Below, in pieces: positions 52,828 through 60,148 of a DNA stretch of 64,000 nucleotides (position 1 is its first letter; each line of letters begins with the position of its first letter). Both the position numbers and the translations under genes were made by a program. The notes beneath the pieces were generated by a model that was given only the letters and a program-made list of their open reading frames with translations, made no database searches and had not been told where the DNA came from. Origin of the DNA: Shewanella putrefaciens (lineage in GTDB: Bacteria > Pseudomonadota > Gammaproteobacteria > Enterobacterales > Shewanellaceae); the NCBI RefSeq assembly GCF_016406325.1, contig NZ_CP066370.1, positions 1,922,001 through 1,986,000 of the forward strand, in the 5' to 3' direction.

Positions 52828-54017
52828 CGCTGCACCTCAGACCCGTCATACACGGCATCCCGTAGCTCAGTAACGAAACGGCCACACATGCCCTCATACA
52901 GGGTATTGGTAAAAGCCACCACACTAAGCCCCTGGGCCCGATCCACAAACCAGGAATGGCCGTAAGCACCGCCCCAGCGCCATGTGCCTGCTGACTCGGG
53001 AGAAGCGGCAAGTTTTGGGTCACGCAGCACCGAGAACCCCAGGCCAAAACCAAAACCCGGTGAATTAGGCAGTTCCAATCCTCCTGTCTGATCCCGCGCC
53101 ATTTCTGCCACCAGTTCTTTGGGCAATAGCCCGCCGCCTTCTTGACGCAGGGCTTCCAACAGGCGCAGAAAATCCCCGGCCGTGCCCGCCATGCCTGCAC
53201 CTGCGGATGGAAAAGACTGTGCATCGAAGATACGAGCTGGGCTGTATTTGATACCAATTGTGCCCTCAAAAGGTGAGACGGTTTCCCCTTCTGCCAGTTG
53301 ATGTGGCTGTGGTGCATCGTTGACATAAGCGGTGGCCATGCGCTGCGGATCACCTGCGACAAAACCGGTATCATTCATGCCTAAGGGGCCGGTCACCAAA
53401 TGGTGTATTGCTTCGTTTAGCGAGGTACCATAAACGCGCTCAATCAATGCACCCAGCACATCGGTTGCCAGCGAATAGCCCCAAGCTGTGCCCGGCTCAT
53501 ACAACAGCGACACACTGGCGATGCGCTTAAGGTTTTCCTGCAGGCTAATGCCCGACGCATCCATGCCATCCGATACACCCGCCAACGCGTAGGGGCTCTT
53601 TTCGTCGGCTTCGAAAAAGCGATAACCCAAGCCGGCCGTATGGCTAAGCAACTGCCGAACGGTGATCCTGGCTAGGCGGCCATCGGCCAACCTTGGCTGA
53701 AAATCAGGCAGCCAGTTGCCAATGTTCTCGTCCAGCTCTAGTCGACCTTGTGCTACCAATACCAGTGCGGCGGCAGAGACAATAGGTTTACTCACCGAGG
53801 CCAGGCGAAAAACCGTATCCACCGCCATCGGCCTTGCACTTTCCCGGTCGGCATAACCTGCTGCCTGCTGGTAGATAAGCTCACAGTTCCGAGCGACCAG
53901 CACGACAGCACCCACTAATCGTTGCTCATGTAATGCTTGCTCAATAACGTTTTGGATGCGGGCTGAGAGCGGTATGGGCACTACGCTTCGAGGCAGGGGA
54001 AATGTGTTGGTTGTCAT
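52824..54017 (-). CDS. Serine hydrolase of the beta-lactamase / family VIII esterase fold
   Basis: A 397-residue protein with the penicillin-binding-type fold. SxxK nucleophile motif SVSKP (about residue 75), Tyr motif WGYSLATDVLG (about 180), and the WGGAYGHSWFVD block replacing KTG (about 345). No signal peptide is visible, so a cytoplasmic esterase is more likely than a periplasmic beta-lactamase. It is the first gene of a three-gene operon with two exporters and is divergent from a LysR regulator. Confidence 0.85.
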   Translation of the reverse strand: MTTNTFPLPRSVVPIPLSARIQNVIEQALHEQRLVGAVVLVARNCELIYQQAAGYADRESARPMAVDTVFRLASVSKPIVSAAALVLVAQGRLELDENIGNWLPDFQPRLADGRLARITVRQLLSHTAGLGYRFFEADEKSPYALAGVSDGMDASGISLQENLKRIASVSLLYEPGTAWGYSLATDVLGALIERVYGTSLNEAIHHLVTGPLGMNDTGFVAGDPQRMATAYVNDAPQPHQLAEGETVSPFEGTIGIKYSPARIFDAQSFPSAGAGMAGTAGDFLRLLEALRQEGGGLLPKELVAEMARDQTGGLELPNSPGFGFGLGFSVLRDPKLAASPESAGTWRWGGAYGHSWFVDRAQGLSVVAFTNTLYEGMCGRFVTELRDAVYDGSEVQR

Positions 54018-54144
54018 AGCAAAGTCCTTTATTTATTGGTTATGCCATGATCATATAAAGCCTTAGATTAAAGAAAAAGTAGGGTATAGTTCCATTATAT
54101 GCGGAGCTTTGTGTCCGCAATTAAGGTGGTTAATCGGAGGTAAC

Positions 54145-55047
54145 GTGGACAGCTTGAATGGCTTTATGGTGTTTGTGCAGGTCGCCGAGCAGCGCAGCTT
54201 TGTTGGGGCAGGTCGTGAGCTTGGTGTGTCGGCTTCCGCGGTAGGTAAGAGCGTGGTACGACTGGAAGAAAAACTGGGAGTGCGTCTGTTCAACCGCAGC
54301 ACCCGCAGTGTTACGCTAACAGCCGAAGGTTTGTTGTTTTTGGAGCGTAGCCGCCGCATTTTGGCTGAAATTGAAGCGGCACAACTGGAATTATCCCAGG
54401 CCACGGGGGCACCGCGCGGACGTCTTCGTGTAAGCCTGCCGCTGGTGAGCTCGTTGGTGTTGCCAGTGCTGGGTGAATTTATGCGTGAATACCCGGATAT
54501 CGAACTGGATCTGGATTTTACCGACCGTATGGTCGATGTGATTGAAGAAGGTTTTGATGCGGTAGTACGCACCGGTGAGCCACAGGATTCACGTTTGTCA
54601 GCCCGGCGTTTGGGTAACTTTCAAATGCGGCTGGTTGCCTCACCTGATTACCTAGCACTCAGAGGTACGCCGCAAACACCTGCCGACTTACTACAACACA
54701 GCTGTCTGCACTACCGTTTTCCCAACAGTGGCAAGCTCGAAACCTGGGCGCTAAAACAGCCACTTGATGAGCCTAAACTACAACTTCCCACCTCAATGAT
54801 TTGCAACAATATAGAGACTCGCCTGTGCTTCGCGCTACAGGGATTAGGGATCGCCTATTTGCCGGACTTTGCTATCCATGAGCCGCTGGCTAATGGGAGA
54901 CTGCGACCCATACTCGCCGACTATGTGCAGCGTACTGGTACCTTTTATATTCTCTGGCCTGCCAGCAAACATCCATTGCCCAAAGTGCGGGCTCTGGTTG
55001 ATTTTCTTTGTGCAAAGCTGTTTGCGTCAGACGACACCAAACGATAA
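54145..55047 (+). CDS. LysR-family transcriptional regulator
   Basis: A 300-residue regulator: HTH at about 5-62 (SFVGAGRELGVSASAVGKSV, LGVRLFNRSTRSVTLT) and periplasmic-binding-type effector domain (about 90-295; SLPLVSSLVLPVLGEFM). The GTG at 54145 has a GGAGG site and fits the usual LysR N-terminus (DSLNGFMVFVQVAE); earlier in-frame starts do not. The divergent position relative to the hydrolase/MFS operon makes that operon its probable target. Confidence 0.9.
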   Translation: MDSLNGFMVFVQVAEQRSFVGAGRELGVSASAVGKSVVRLEEKLGVRLFNRSTRSVTLTAEGLLFLERSRRILAEIEAAQLELSQATGAPRGRLRVSLPLVSSLVLPVLGEFMREYPDIELDLDFTDRMVDVIEEGFDAVVRTGEPQDSRLSARRLGNFQMRLVASPDYLALRGTPQTPADLLQHSCLHYRFPNSGKLETWALKQPLDEPKLQLPTSMICNNIETRLCFALQGLGIAYLPDFAIHEPLANGRLRPILADYVQRTGTFYILWPASKHPLPKVRALVDFLCAKLFASDDTKR

Positions 55048-55363
55048 GCGGTGTACCAACAGATATTCTGAGGTTGAGTTATTTCCTTTCAAACCGTCCT
55101 GCGTGTTGCACATTGCAGTGTTTAATGCTTCTGCACGGCTTAAGCATCAGGATTTAGCGCAAGGCTCGGGTACGGCTTGTTGTGCGGGCGATCGTGGACA
55201 TGTTCGCCTCTTGATGTGCACGCCCTTGCGGCTGCATAGTGCCATTTAGCAACACGACATGCTTAGCGTAATCCGCCGATGATAAATCCAGAACTTGGCC
55301 TGCATTCAGATTGGGCAAATTGGTTACCACAGTGTTAGGTATATTCATTTTTATGTTGATTTT

Positions 55364-55379
55364 GTTCAAAATTGTGAAC
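55364..55379. promoter_or_regulatory. Palindrome upstream of cas1
   Basis: GTTCAAAATTGTGAAC, an inverted repeat (two mismatches) about 110-125 bp upstream of the cas1 ATG, near a possible -10 element TATAGT (about 55398). Candidate operator; the binding protein is unknown. Confidence 0.35.
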
Positions 55380-55450
55380 TAGATAACACTGAAACTGTAT
55401 AGTGAATAAACGATTCTACGGTTAGTATGGATAGCACAGGGATACTTCTT

Positions 55451-55476
55451 ATGGTGGATTTTCCTCCACCATTTTT
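55451..55476 (+). terminator. Terminator-like hairpin in the leader of cas1
   Basis: ATGGTGGA-TTTTCC-TCCACCAT followed by four or five T, ending 13 bp before the cas1 start codon. It may protect cas1 from read-through of the upstream cassette, or act as an attenuator. Confidence 0.6.
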
Positions 55477-55489
55477 AATGAGGTGAGTT

Positions 55490-56467
55490 ATGGATGATTT
55501 TAGCCCATCGGATCTAAAAACCATTTTGCACTCAAAACGCGCGAACATGTATTACCTCGAATATTGTCGAGTGATGCAAAAAGATGGCCGCGTGCTGTAT
55601 TTAACGGAAGCCAAACAAGACAATCAGTATTTCAATATCCCCATCGCTAACACCACAGTCCTATTATTAGGCAATGGCACTTCCATCACCCAAGCGGCCA
55701 TGCGAATGCTCGCGCAGGCGGGGGTATTAGTCGGCTTTTGTGGCGGTGGCGGCACACCACTTTATATGACCTGCGAAGTGGAATGGCTGACACCACAGAG
55801 TGAATATCGGCCCACTGAATATTTACACGGCTGGATGCAATTTTGGTTCGATGATGAAAAACGATTACTCGCTGCGAAAACCTTCCAGCAAGCCCGCATC
55901 CAATTTATCGAGCAAGTGTGGCAGAGGGATCGCGAACTCAAAACAGAAGGCTTTATCTTTAAAGATCCGGCAATCCAAGCCGCGCTTGAGACGTTTCATG
56001 CCCGCACTGAGGCGGCAACCAAACAGTCTGACTTGCTACTGACCGAAGCCCAGTTAACTAAAGTGCTGTACAAGCACGCCGCCAATAATACCCAACTCAA
56101 AGAGTTTACCCGCCAACACCAAAGCACAGATATCGCTAATGATTTTTTAAACCACGGTAACTATTTAGCCTATGGACTCGCCGCTAGTTGCCTCTGGGTA
56201 CTGGGCATTCCCCACGGTTTTGCCGTGATGCATGGAAAGACCCGCCGCGGGGCTTTGATTTTCGATGTAGCCGATCTTATCAAAGACGCCATAGTGCTGC
56301 CCTGGGCTTTTGTCTGTGCCAAAGAAAAGGCCAGCGAACAAGAGTTTCGCCAACAAGTGTTACAAGCCTTTACCGACCATAACGCCTTAGATTTTATGTT
56401 CAATACGGTGAAAGGCATTGCACTGCAGGACTACAGTGCCGAGCAAATTGCAGCCCAAGGCTTATAA
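55490..56467 (+). CDS. cas1: Type I-F CRISPR integrase Cas1
   Basis: Metal-dependent integrase of the adaptation complex, inserting new spacers with the Cas2-3 partner. The 325-residue protein has the I-F subtype pattern: SDLKTILHSKRANMYYLEYC at the N-terminus, LLGNGTSITQAAMRMLAQAG, and C-terminal metal ligands in HGFAVMHGKTRRG and FDVADLIKDAIVLP. AGGTGAG precedes the ATG. It is the first gene of the cas locus and ends 12 bp before cas2-3. Confidence 0.95.
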   Translation: MDDFSPSDLKTILHSKRANMYYLEYCRVMQKDGRVLYLTEAKQDNQYFNIPIANTTVLLLGNGTSITQAAMRMLAQAGVLVGFCGGGGTPLYMTCEVEWLTPQSEYRPTEYLHGWMQFWFDDEKRLLAAKTFQQARIQFIEQVWQRDRELKTEGFIFKDPAIQAALETFHARTEAATKQSDLLLTEAQLTKVLYKHAANNTQLKEFTRQHQSTDIANDFLNHGNYLAYGLAASCLWVLGIPHGFAVMHGKTRRGALIFDVADLIKDAIVLPWAFVCAKEKASEQEFRQQVLQAFTDHNALDFMFNTVKGIALQDYSAEQIAAQGL

Positions 56468-56479
56468 GGTACAACAGCT

Positions 56480-59400
56480 ATGATGGTGACATTCATCAGT
56501 CAGTGCGAGAAAAATGCCCTCAAAAAGACCCGCCGAGTGCTGGATGCTTTTGCTAACCGCATAGGCGATAACACTTGGCAAACCCTGATCACCGAAGATG
56601 GCTTGTTGACCGTGAAAAAGATGCTGCGTCAAACCGCCAGTAAAAGTACGGCGGTGAGTTGTCACTGGATCCGTTCGCGCGCCAGAAGCCAACTATTGTG
56701 GGTGGTGGGCAATCGGTTGAAATTTAATGAACAAGGCATAGTGCCAGTGAATAGTACCCGTAGGAATTTATTAGCGAGCGATATTGAAAATGATTGGCAC
56801 TATTTACCGTTAATTAAAGCACTGGCGGGGCTATCGGCACTATTACATGACTGGGGTAAGGCAACTACGTTGTTTCAGGATAAATTAAATCCGAGTAGTC
56901 AACATCGATTTAAGGGCGATCCTATTCGTCATGAGTGGATATCTTTACTGCTATTACATGCCTTTATTCACACGACTGATGCTGATACCGATGAGCAATG
57001 GCTGAGCCGATTAAGTGAAGCTGATATTGACGAATCCCGCTTAAAACAGTTTATTCAGGCGGACACAGCTAAACCACTTAATGCTTTACCGCCAATAGCT
57101 AAATTGGTGGCATGGTTAATCGTATCGCACCACAGGTTACCATTGCCGGATAAAGATCTGTGTACTGATTACAAAACGGAAAGTGCAGCATCACTCGATA
57201 TTATGCTTGCTCGTATCAGCAAAGAGTGGGGATATCAGAATCGCTATGACGAACAGGATTACGAGAAACGCCTAAAGAGCTGCTTTCGTTTTCCTAATGG
57301 ATTACTCAGTAATTCAAAACCTTGGTTACAGCAAGTCAAAAAATGGTCAGCGCGGTTATTGCAGCAACAAACGCAGGTACAGCAATGTTTAACTGATGGT
57401 AGTTATCGACTTGTACTCAATCATGCCCGTTTATGCCTAATGCTAGGCGATCACTTTTATTCTTCACAGCAAGCCGATCAAAAGTGGCAGGACACCACAG
57501 GTCTTTATGCTAATACCGACAGAGCGACTAACACCTTAAAGCAAAAATTGGATGAGCATTTAGTGGGTGTTGCTCGCTGTGCATTAAATACAGCACATTT
57601 ATTGCCTGCATTTGAGCAAGAACCGCCGGTTGCAGAAGATATTCATAGTTTGCGCAAACCTAGCCCTAAACCCTATCAATGGCAGGATAAAGCGGTGGAT
57701 AAAATCACCACTTGGCGTTATGCCATCGATAAGCAAGCTAAACAGAAATATGGTTTTTTTACTGTGAATATGGCCAGTACGGGTTGTGGTAAAACCTTTG
57801 CAAACGCCAAAGTGATGCGAGCGTTATCGGGTGACAGTAAAAGCTTGCGCTTTATTTTGGCCTTAGGTTTGCGCACATTAACCCTGCAAACAGGTGATGA
57901 ATACCGTGAGCGTGTGGGTTTAGATAACAGCGAACTGGCTGTACTTATTGGCTCTAGGGCAGTCATGGAGTTGCACCAACAGCGTAAAGCTGAATTGGAT
58001 GAAAAAAATGTGGAACACACGGGGTCATCATCACAAGAAACTCTACTGGATGAAGAGATAGATTTTGACTGTGCGATTCCAGAGCAAGGGTTAAGTACAG
58101 TGTTAACCTGTAACAGAGATAAACAGTTCTTGTATGCGCCAGTTCTGGCTTGCACTATTGATCATTTGATGGCCGCAACAGAAACCAAGCGTGGTGGCCG
58201 CTATATTCTGCCGACCCTGCGCTTGATGTCGTCAGATTTAGTGATTGACGAGATTGATGATTTTACTGGCGACGATCTGATCGCTATTGGCAGGCTAATT
58301 CATCTAGCGGGTATGCTTGGGCGTAAGGTGATGATTTCCTCCGCCACGATTCCACCTTTTATGGCCGAAGGGTATTTCAAGGCCTATCGCGATGGTTGGC
58401 AGCTCTATTGCAAAACTCGCAGTGCCAGTTCAGTGATTGGCTGCGCTTGGATAGATGAATTTTCTACTCAGGTGACAAGCAACTGTGTCGCCGAATTACC
58501 CGCCGCAATAAATCAATATCGACAGGAACATGATGCCTTTATTACTAAGCGGATCGCTAAGTTAAAGCAACAGCCAGCCAAACGAAAAGCGGATATTAGT
58601 GCTTGCCAAGCGATTATCGAGCAGCATCAAGGCCAAAGCAATCAACAGCAAACAGTGATTGAAAGTAAGCAACTGGCTTATTTTAATGTGATTGCACAAA
58701 GTGCCTTGCAAAAACACCTGCAACACCATGCTCACGATATCAATACTCAACTTAATGTCTCTTTTGGCGTGGTGCGCGTTGCCAATATTTCCCCTTGTGT
58801 TGCATTGACGCAGTATTTATTAGCCAAAGAATGGCCGCTTGATACTGAGGTAAGAGTTATGGCTTATCACAGTCAGCAAGTGTTATTGCTGCGCTCGATA
58901 CAAGAGCAACACTTAGATAAAGTGCTTAAACGTAAGGAAGCTGAAAACGAACCGCCACAGGCATTGTCAGATCCTGTTATTCGTCAGCATTTAGCGGCGA
59001 TAGCTGCGCAGTCTAACGCTATACGCAATGTGTTGTTTATATTAGTTGCAACACCTGTGGAGGAAGTGGGGCGGGACCATGATTTTGATTGGGCTGTGAT
59101 TGAGCCTTCATCCTATCGTTCCATTATTCAATTAGCCGGACGTGTAAAGCGACACAGAGAAGGTGAAGTGACTACAGCAAACATTGCTTTGTTGCAATAT
59201 AACTGGAAAGGGATCCGAGATAACCACCTTGAACGTGTCAGAGTCTTTAATCGTCCCGGCTATGAAGATGTTTGCTCGTTGGAAACGCATGATCTGACTC
59301 GTCTGATCAATACCCTCGATATCGCAGAGCGCCTAGATGCCATTCCTCGTATTCACAAACCAGTACAGTTAACTGCGGACTATATGCGTCATGTGAGCCT

Positions 59401-59893
59401 TTGTGGCAGTTTAATTGAGCTAGAACATATTGCGACTTGGAGTTGGTTGTCTAACTATAAAATGCAGGGTGAAGGTGCACAAACCAGCCCAGCAACTTTA
59501 CAAGGCTGGTTAAATCAACATTGGTTTTTAACCGCATTAGCACAGCAGCTCACGCCATTTAGGCACAGTGAACCCAGTATTAAAGTGTTTTTAGTGTTCG
59601 ATAACGACCAGAACACCAGTCGCTTTTGCGAAAAGGATGAAGAAGGTTATGCCGATGATCGTGAGAATATTCTTAATATTCAGCGTATCGGGTTAGCCCC
59701 GCAGGCTCGCAGTAGGTTATGGCTGGTACGTGACTATGACAGAGCCTGCGCTGAATTTGCCGATAAAAGCCTAGATAGTCAGCAGCCATTGAGTCAAAGG
59801 CGTGTGTCACTTCGTTATGGCGAGTTGAACTTCCCCCATAATGAAAAGCAACAATACGCTTATAACGATCAATTAGGATTGGTAAAACTATAG
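56480..59893 (+). CDS. cas3: Type I-F Cas2-Cas3 fusion (effector helicase-nuclease)
   Basis: A 1137-residue fusion. Cas2 domain (about 1-95) takes part in spacer acquisition; the HD nuclease domain has LLHDWGKA (about 122) and HEW/H residues; the SF2 helicase has Walker A in ASTGCGKT (about 432) and Walker B in LVIDEIDDF (about 590), with further motifs SSATIP and QLAGRVKR. In type I-F the fusion is recruited to target-bound Csy complex and degrades DNA. The residue order and length match the I-F family. A minus-strand terminator and the crRNA-like locus lie directly downstream. Confidence 0.95.
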   Translation: MMVTFISQCEKNALKKTRRVLDAFANRIGDNTWQTLITEDGLLTVKKMLRQTASKSTAVSCHWIRSRARSQLLWVVGNRLKFNEQGIVPVNSTRRNLLASDIENDWHYLPLIKALAGLSALLHDWGKATTLFQDKLNPSSQHRFKGDPIRHEWISLLLLHAFIHTTDADTDEQWLSRLSEADIDESRLKQFIQADTAKPLNALPPIAKLVAWLIVSHHRLPLPDKDLCTDYKTESAASLDIMLARISKEWGYQNRYDEQDYEKRLKSCFRFPNGLLSNSKPWLQQVKKWSARLLQQQTQVQQCLTDGSYRLVLNHARLCLMLGDHFYSSQQADQKWQDTTGLYANTDRATNTLKQKLDEHLVGVARCALNTAHLLPAFEQEPPVAEDIHSLRKPSPKPYQWQDKAVDKITTWRYAIDKQAKQKYGFFTVNMASTGCGKTFANAKVMRALSGDSKSLRFILALGLRTLTLQTGDEYRERVGLDNSELAVLIGSRAVMELHQQRKAELDEKNVEHTGSSSQETLLDEEIDFDCAIPEQGLSTVLTCNRDKQFLYAPVLACTIDHLMAATETKRGGRYILPTLRLMSSDLVIDEIDDFTGDDLIAIGRLIHLAGMLGRKVMISSATIPPFMAEGYFKAYRDGWQLYCKTRSASSVIGCAWIDEFSTQVTSNCVAELPAAINQYRQEHDAFITKRIAKLKQQPAKRKADISACQAIIEQHQGQSNQQQTVIESKQLAYFNVIAQSALQKHLQHHAHDINTQLNVSFGVVRVANISPCVALTQYLLAKEWPLDTEVRVMAYHSQQVLLLRSIQEQHLDKVLKRKEAENEPPQALSDPVIRQHLAAIAAQSNAIRNVLFILVATPVEEVGRDHDFDWAVIEPSSYRSIIQLAGRVKRHREGEVTTANIALLQYNWKGIRDNHLERVRVFNRPGYEDVCSLETHDLTRLINTLDIAERLDAIPRIHKPVQLTADYMRHVSLCGSLIELEHIATWSWLSNYKMQGEGAQTSPATLQGWLNQHWFLTALAQQLTPFRHSEPSIKVFLVFDNDQNTSRFCEKDEEGYADDRENILNIQRIGLAPQARSRLWLVRDYDRACAEFADKSLDSQQPLSQRRVSLRYGELNFPHNEKQQYAYNDQLGLVKL

Positions 59894-59921
59894 AAAAAGC
59901 CAGAGCTTATGGCTCTGGCTT
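59894..59921 (-). terminator. Minus-strand intrinsic terminator downstream of the crRNA-like locus
   Basis: Stem AAGCCAGAGC / GCTCTGGCTT (10 bp), loop of 5 bases, followed on the minus strand by TTTTTC. On the plus strand only two T follow, so the T-run is on the minus-strand side. No minus-strand protein gene ends here, so the terminator implies a small minus-strand RNA. Confidence 0.75.
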
Positions 59922-59946
59922 AAGGGCTGCCTGTGCGGCAGTAAAC
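59919..59946 (-). repeat. Degenerate I-F CRISPR repeat 1 (3' side)
   Basis: On the minus strand starts GTTTACTGCCGCACAGGCAG, which agrees with the I-F consensus GTTCACTGCCGTACAGGCAG at 18 of 20 positions; the 3' eight bases (CCCTTAAG) no longer match the 5'-handle sequence CTTAGAAA. So the part that makes the 3' hairpin of a crRNA is kept, and the part that would start the next crRNA is lost. Confidence 0.75.
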
Positions 59947-59971
59947 AAAAATAGCTTAGCTTTTTTAAATA

Positions 59972-59999
59972 TTTCTGAGCTGCCTGTGTGGCAGTGCAA
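59972..59999 (-). repeat. Degenerate I-F CRISPR repeat 2 (5' side)
   Basis: On the minus strand the last 20 bases read GCCACACAGGCAGCTCAGAAA less one base, i.e. hairpin plus handle; 23 of 28 positions agree with the I-F consensus. Handle CTCAGAAA differs from CTTAGAAA at one position. The centre-to-centre distance to repeat 1 is 53 bp, shorter than the 60 bp of a normal I-F unit. Confidence 0.75.
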
Positions 60000-60056
60000 T
60001 GAGTGTATCGCAACTTCTAATCCAAATTAAAATTTATGTTTTGAACGACACTGTTT

Positions 60057-60083
60057 ATTAGTTCATTAGTTTTTTTAAATAGG
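60057..60083 (-). promoter_or_regulatory. Predicted target site of the crRNA-like guide at the csy1 promoter
   Basis: On the minus strand the site reads CC (60083-60082, a perfect I-F PAM) then TATTTAAAAAAACTAA (60081-60066). Compared with the guide, positions 1-11 and 13-16 match, position 12 differs (G to A), and later positions match only sporadically (18 of 25 in all). The site ends 2 bp before the proposed -35 element of csy1, so bound Csy complex would block polymerase without a full R-loop for Cas3. Confidence 0.7.
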
Positions 60084-60085
60084 CG

Positions 60086-60114
60086 TTTACTTATTTATTT
60101 ATTGTCTTTAGTAT
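60086..60114 (+). promoter_or_regulatory. Candidate csy1 operon promoter
   Basis: TTTACT (60086-60091), 17-bp spacer, TAGTAT (60109-60114), about 35 bp upstream of the csy1 ATG. The region is AT-rich. It would allow csy1-4 expression independent of cas1 and cas2-3. Confidence 0.5.
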
Positions 60115-60148
60115 AAAAATCACCCAACAAAAAAAGGGCTAATATTCC

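Larger units (their letters stand above)
55048..55489. other. Intergenic region between the LysR gene and cas1
   Basis: 442 bp in which GC falls from the high value of the transporter cassette to that of the cas genes. A minus-strand frame (55154-55348, 64 residues starting MNIPNTVVTNLPNLNAGQVL) has no ribosome site and no recognisable family; it may be a gene remnant. Nearer to cas1 lie a palindrome and a terminator-like hairpin, described separately. Confidence 0.45.
59894..60000 (-). ncRNA. Candidate CreR-type crRNA-like regulatory RNA of the I-F locus
   Basis: Read on the minus strand: degenerate repeat 2 (60000-59972), a 25-nt spacer (59971-59947), degenerate repeat 1 (59946-59919) and then an intrinsic terminator. 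Cas6f processing would give a guide with 5' handle CTCAGAAA (canonical CTTAGAAA), spacer starting TATTTAAAAAAGCTAA, and 3' hairpin CTGCCGCACAGGCAG. Both repeats keep perfect CTGCC/GGCAG stems. A weak promoter (TTTAAT at about 60031-60026, TACACT at 60007-60002) would start just inside repeat 2. The guide matches a site at the csy1 promoter, so the RNA probably represses the csy operon. This is inferred entirely from sequence. Confidence 0.7.

Noticed and set aside
52436..53374. 312-residue minus-strand frame overlapping the hydrolase and MFS genes
   Set aside because: It spans two well-supported genes in another frame and has Cys/Trp/Pro-rich composition without a family pattern.
55154..55348. 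64-residue minus-strand frame between the LysR gene and cas1
   Set aside because: No ribosome site and no recognisable family; mentioned only in the intergenic entry as a possible remnant.
57718..58155. 145-residue frame on the minus strand inside cas2-3
   Set aside because: Serine/cysteine-rich shadow of the conserved helicase region; no ribosome site.
59919..59999. An ordinary two-repeat CRISPR array
   Set aside because: The repeats are degenerate, the period is 53 instead of 60 bp, the last repeat has lost its handle half, and a terminator follows at once. A seed match to the csy1 promoter favours a regulatory RNA. A plain array remnant remains the main alternative.
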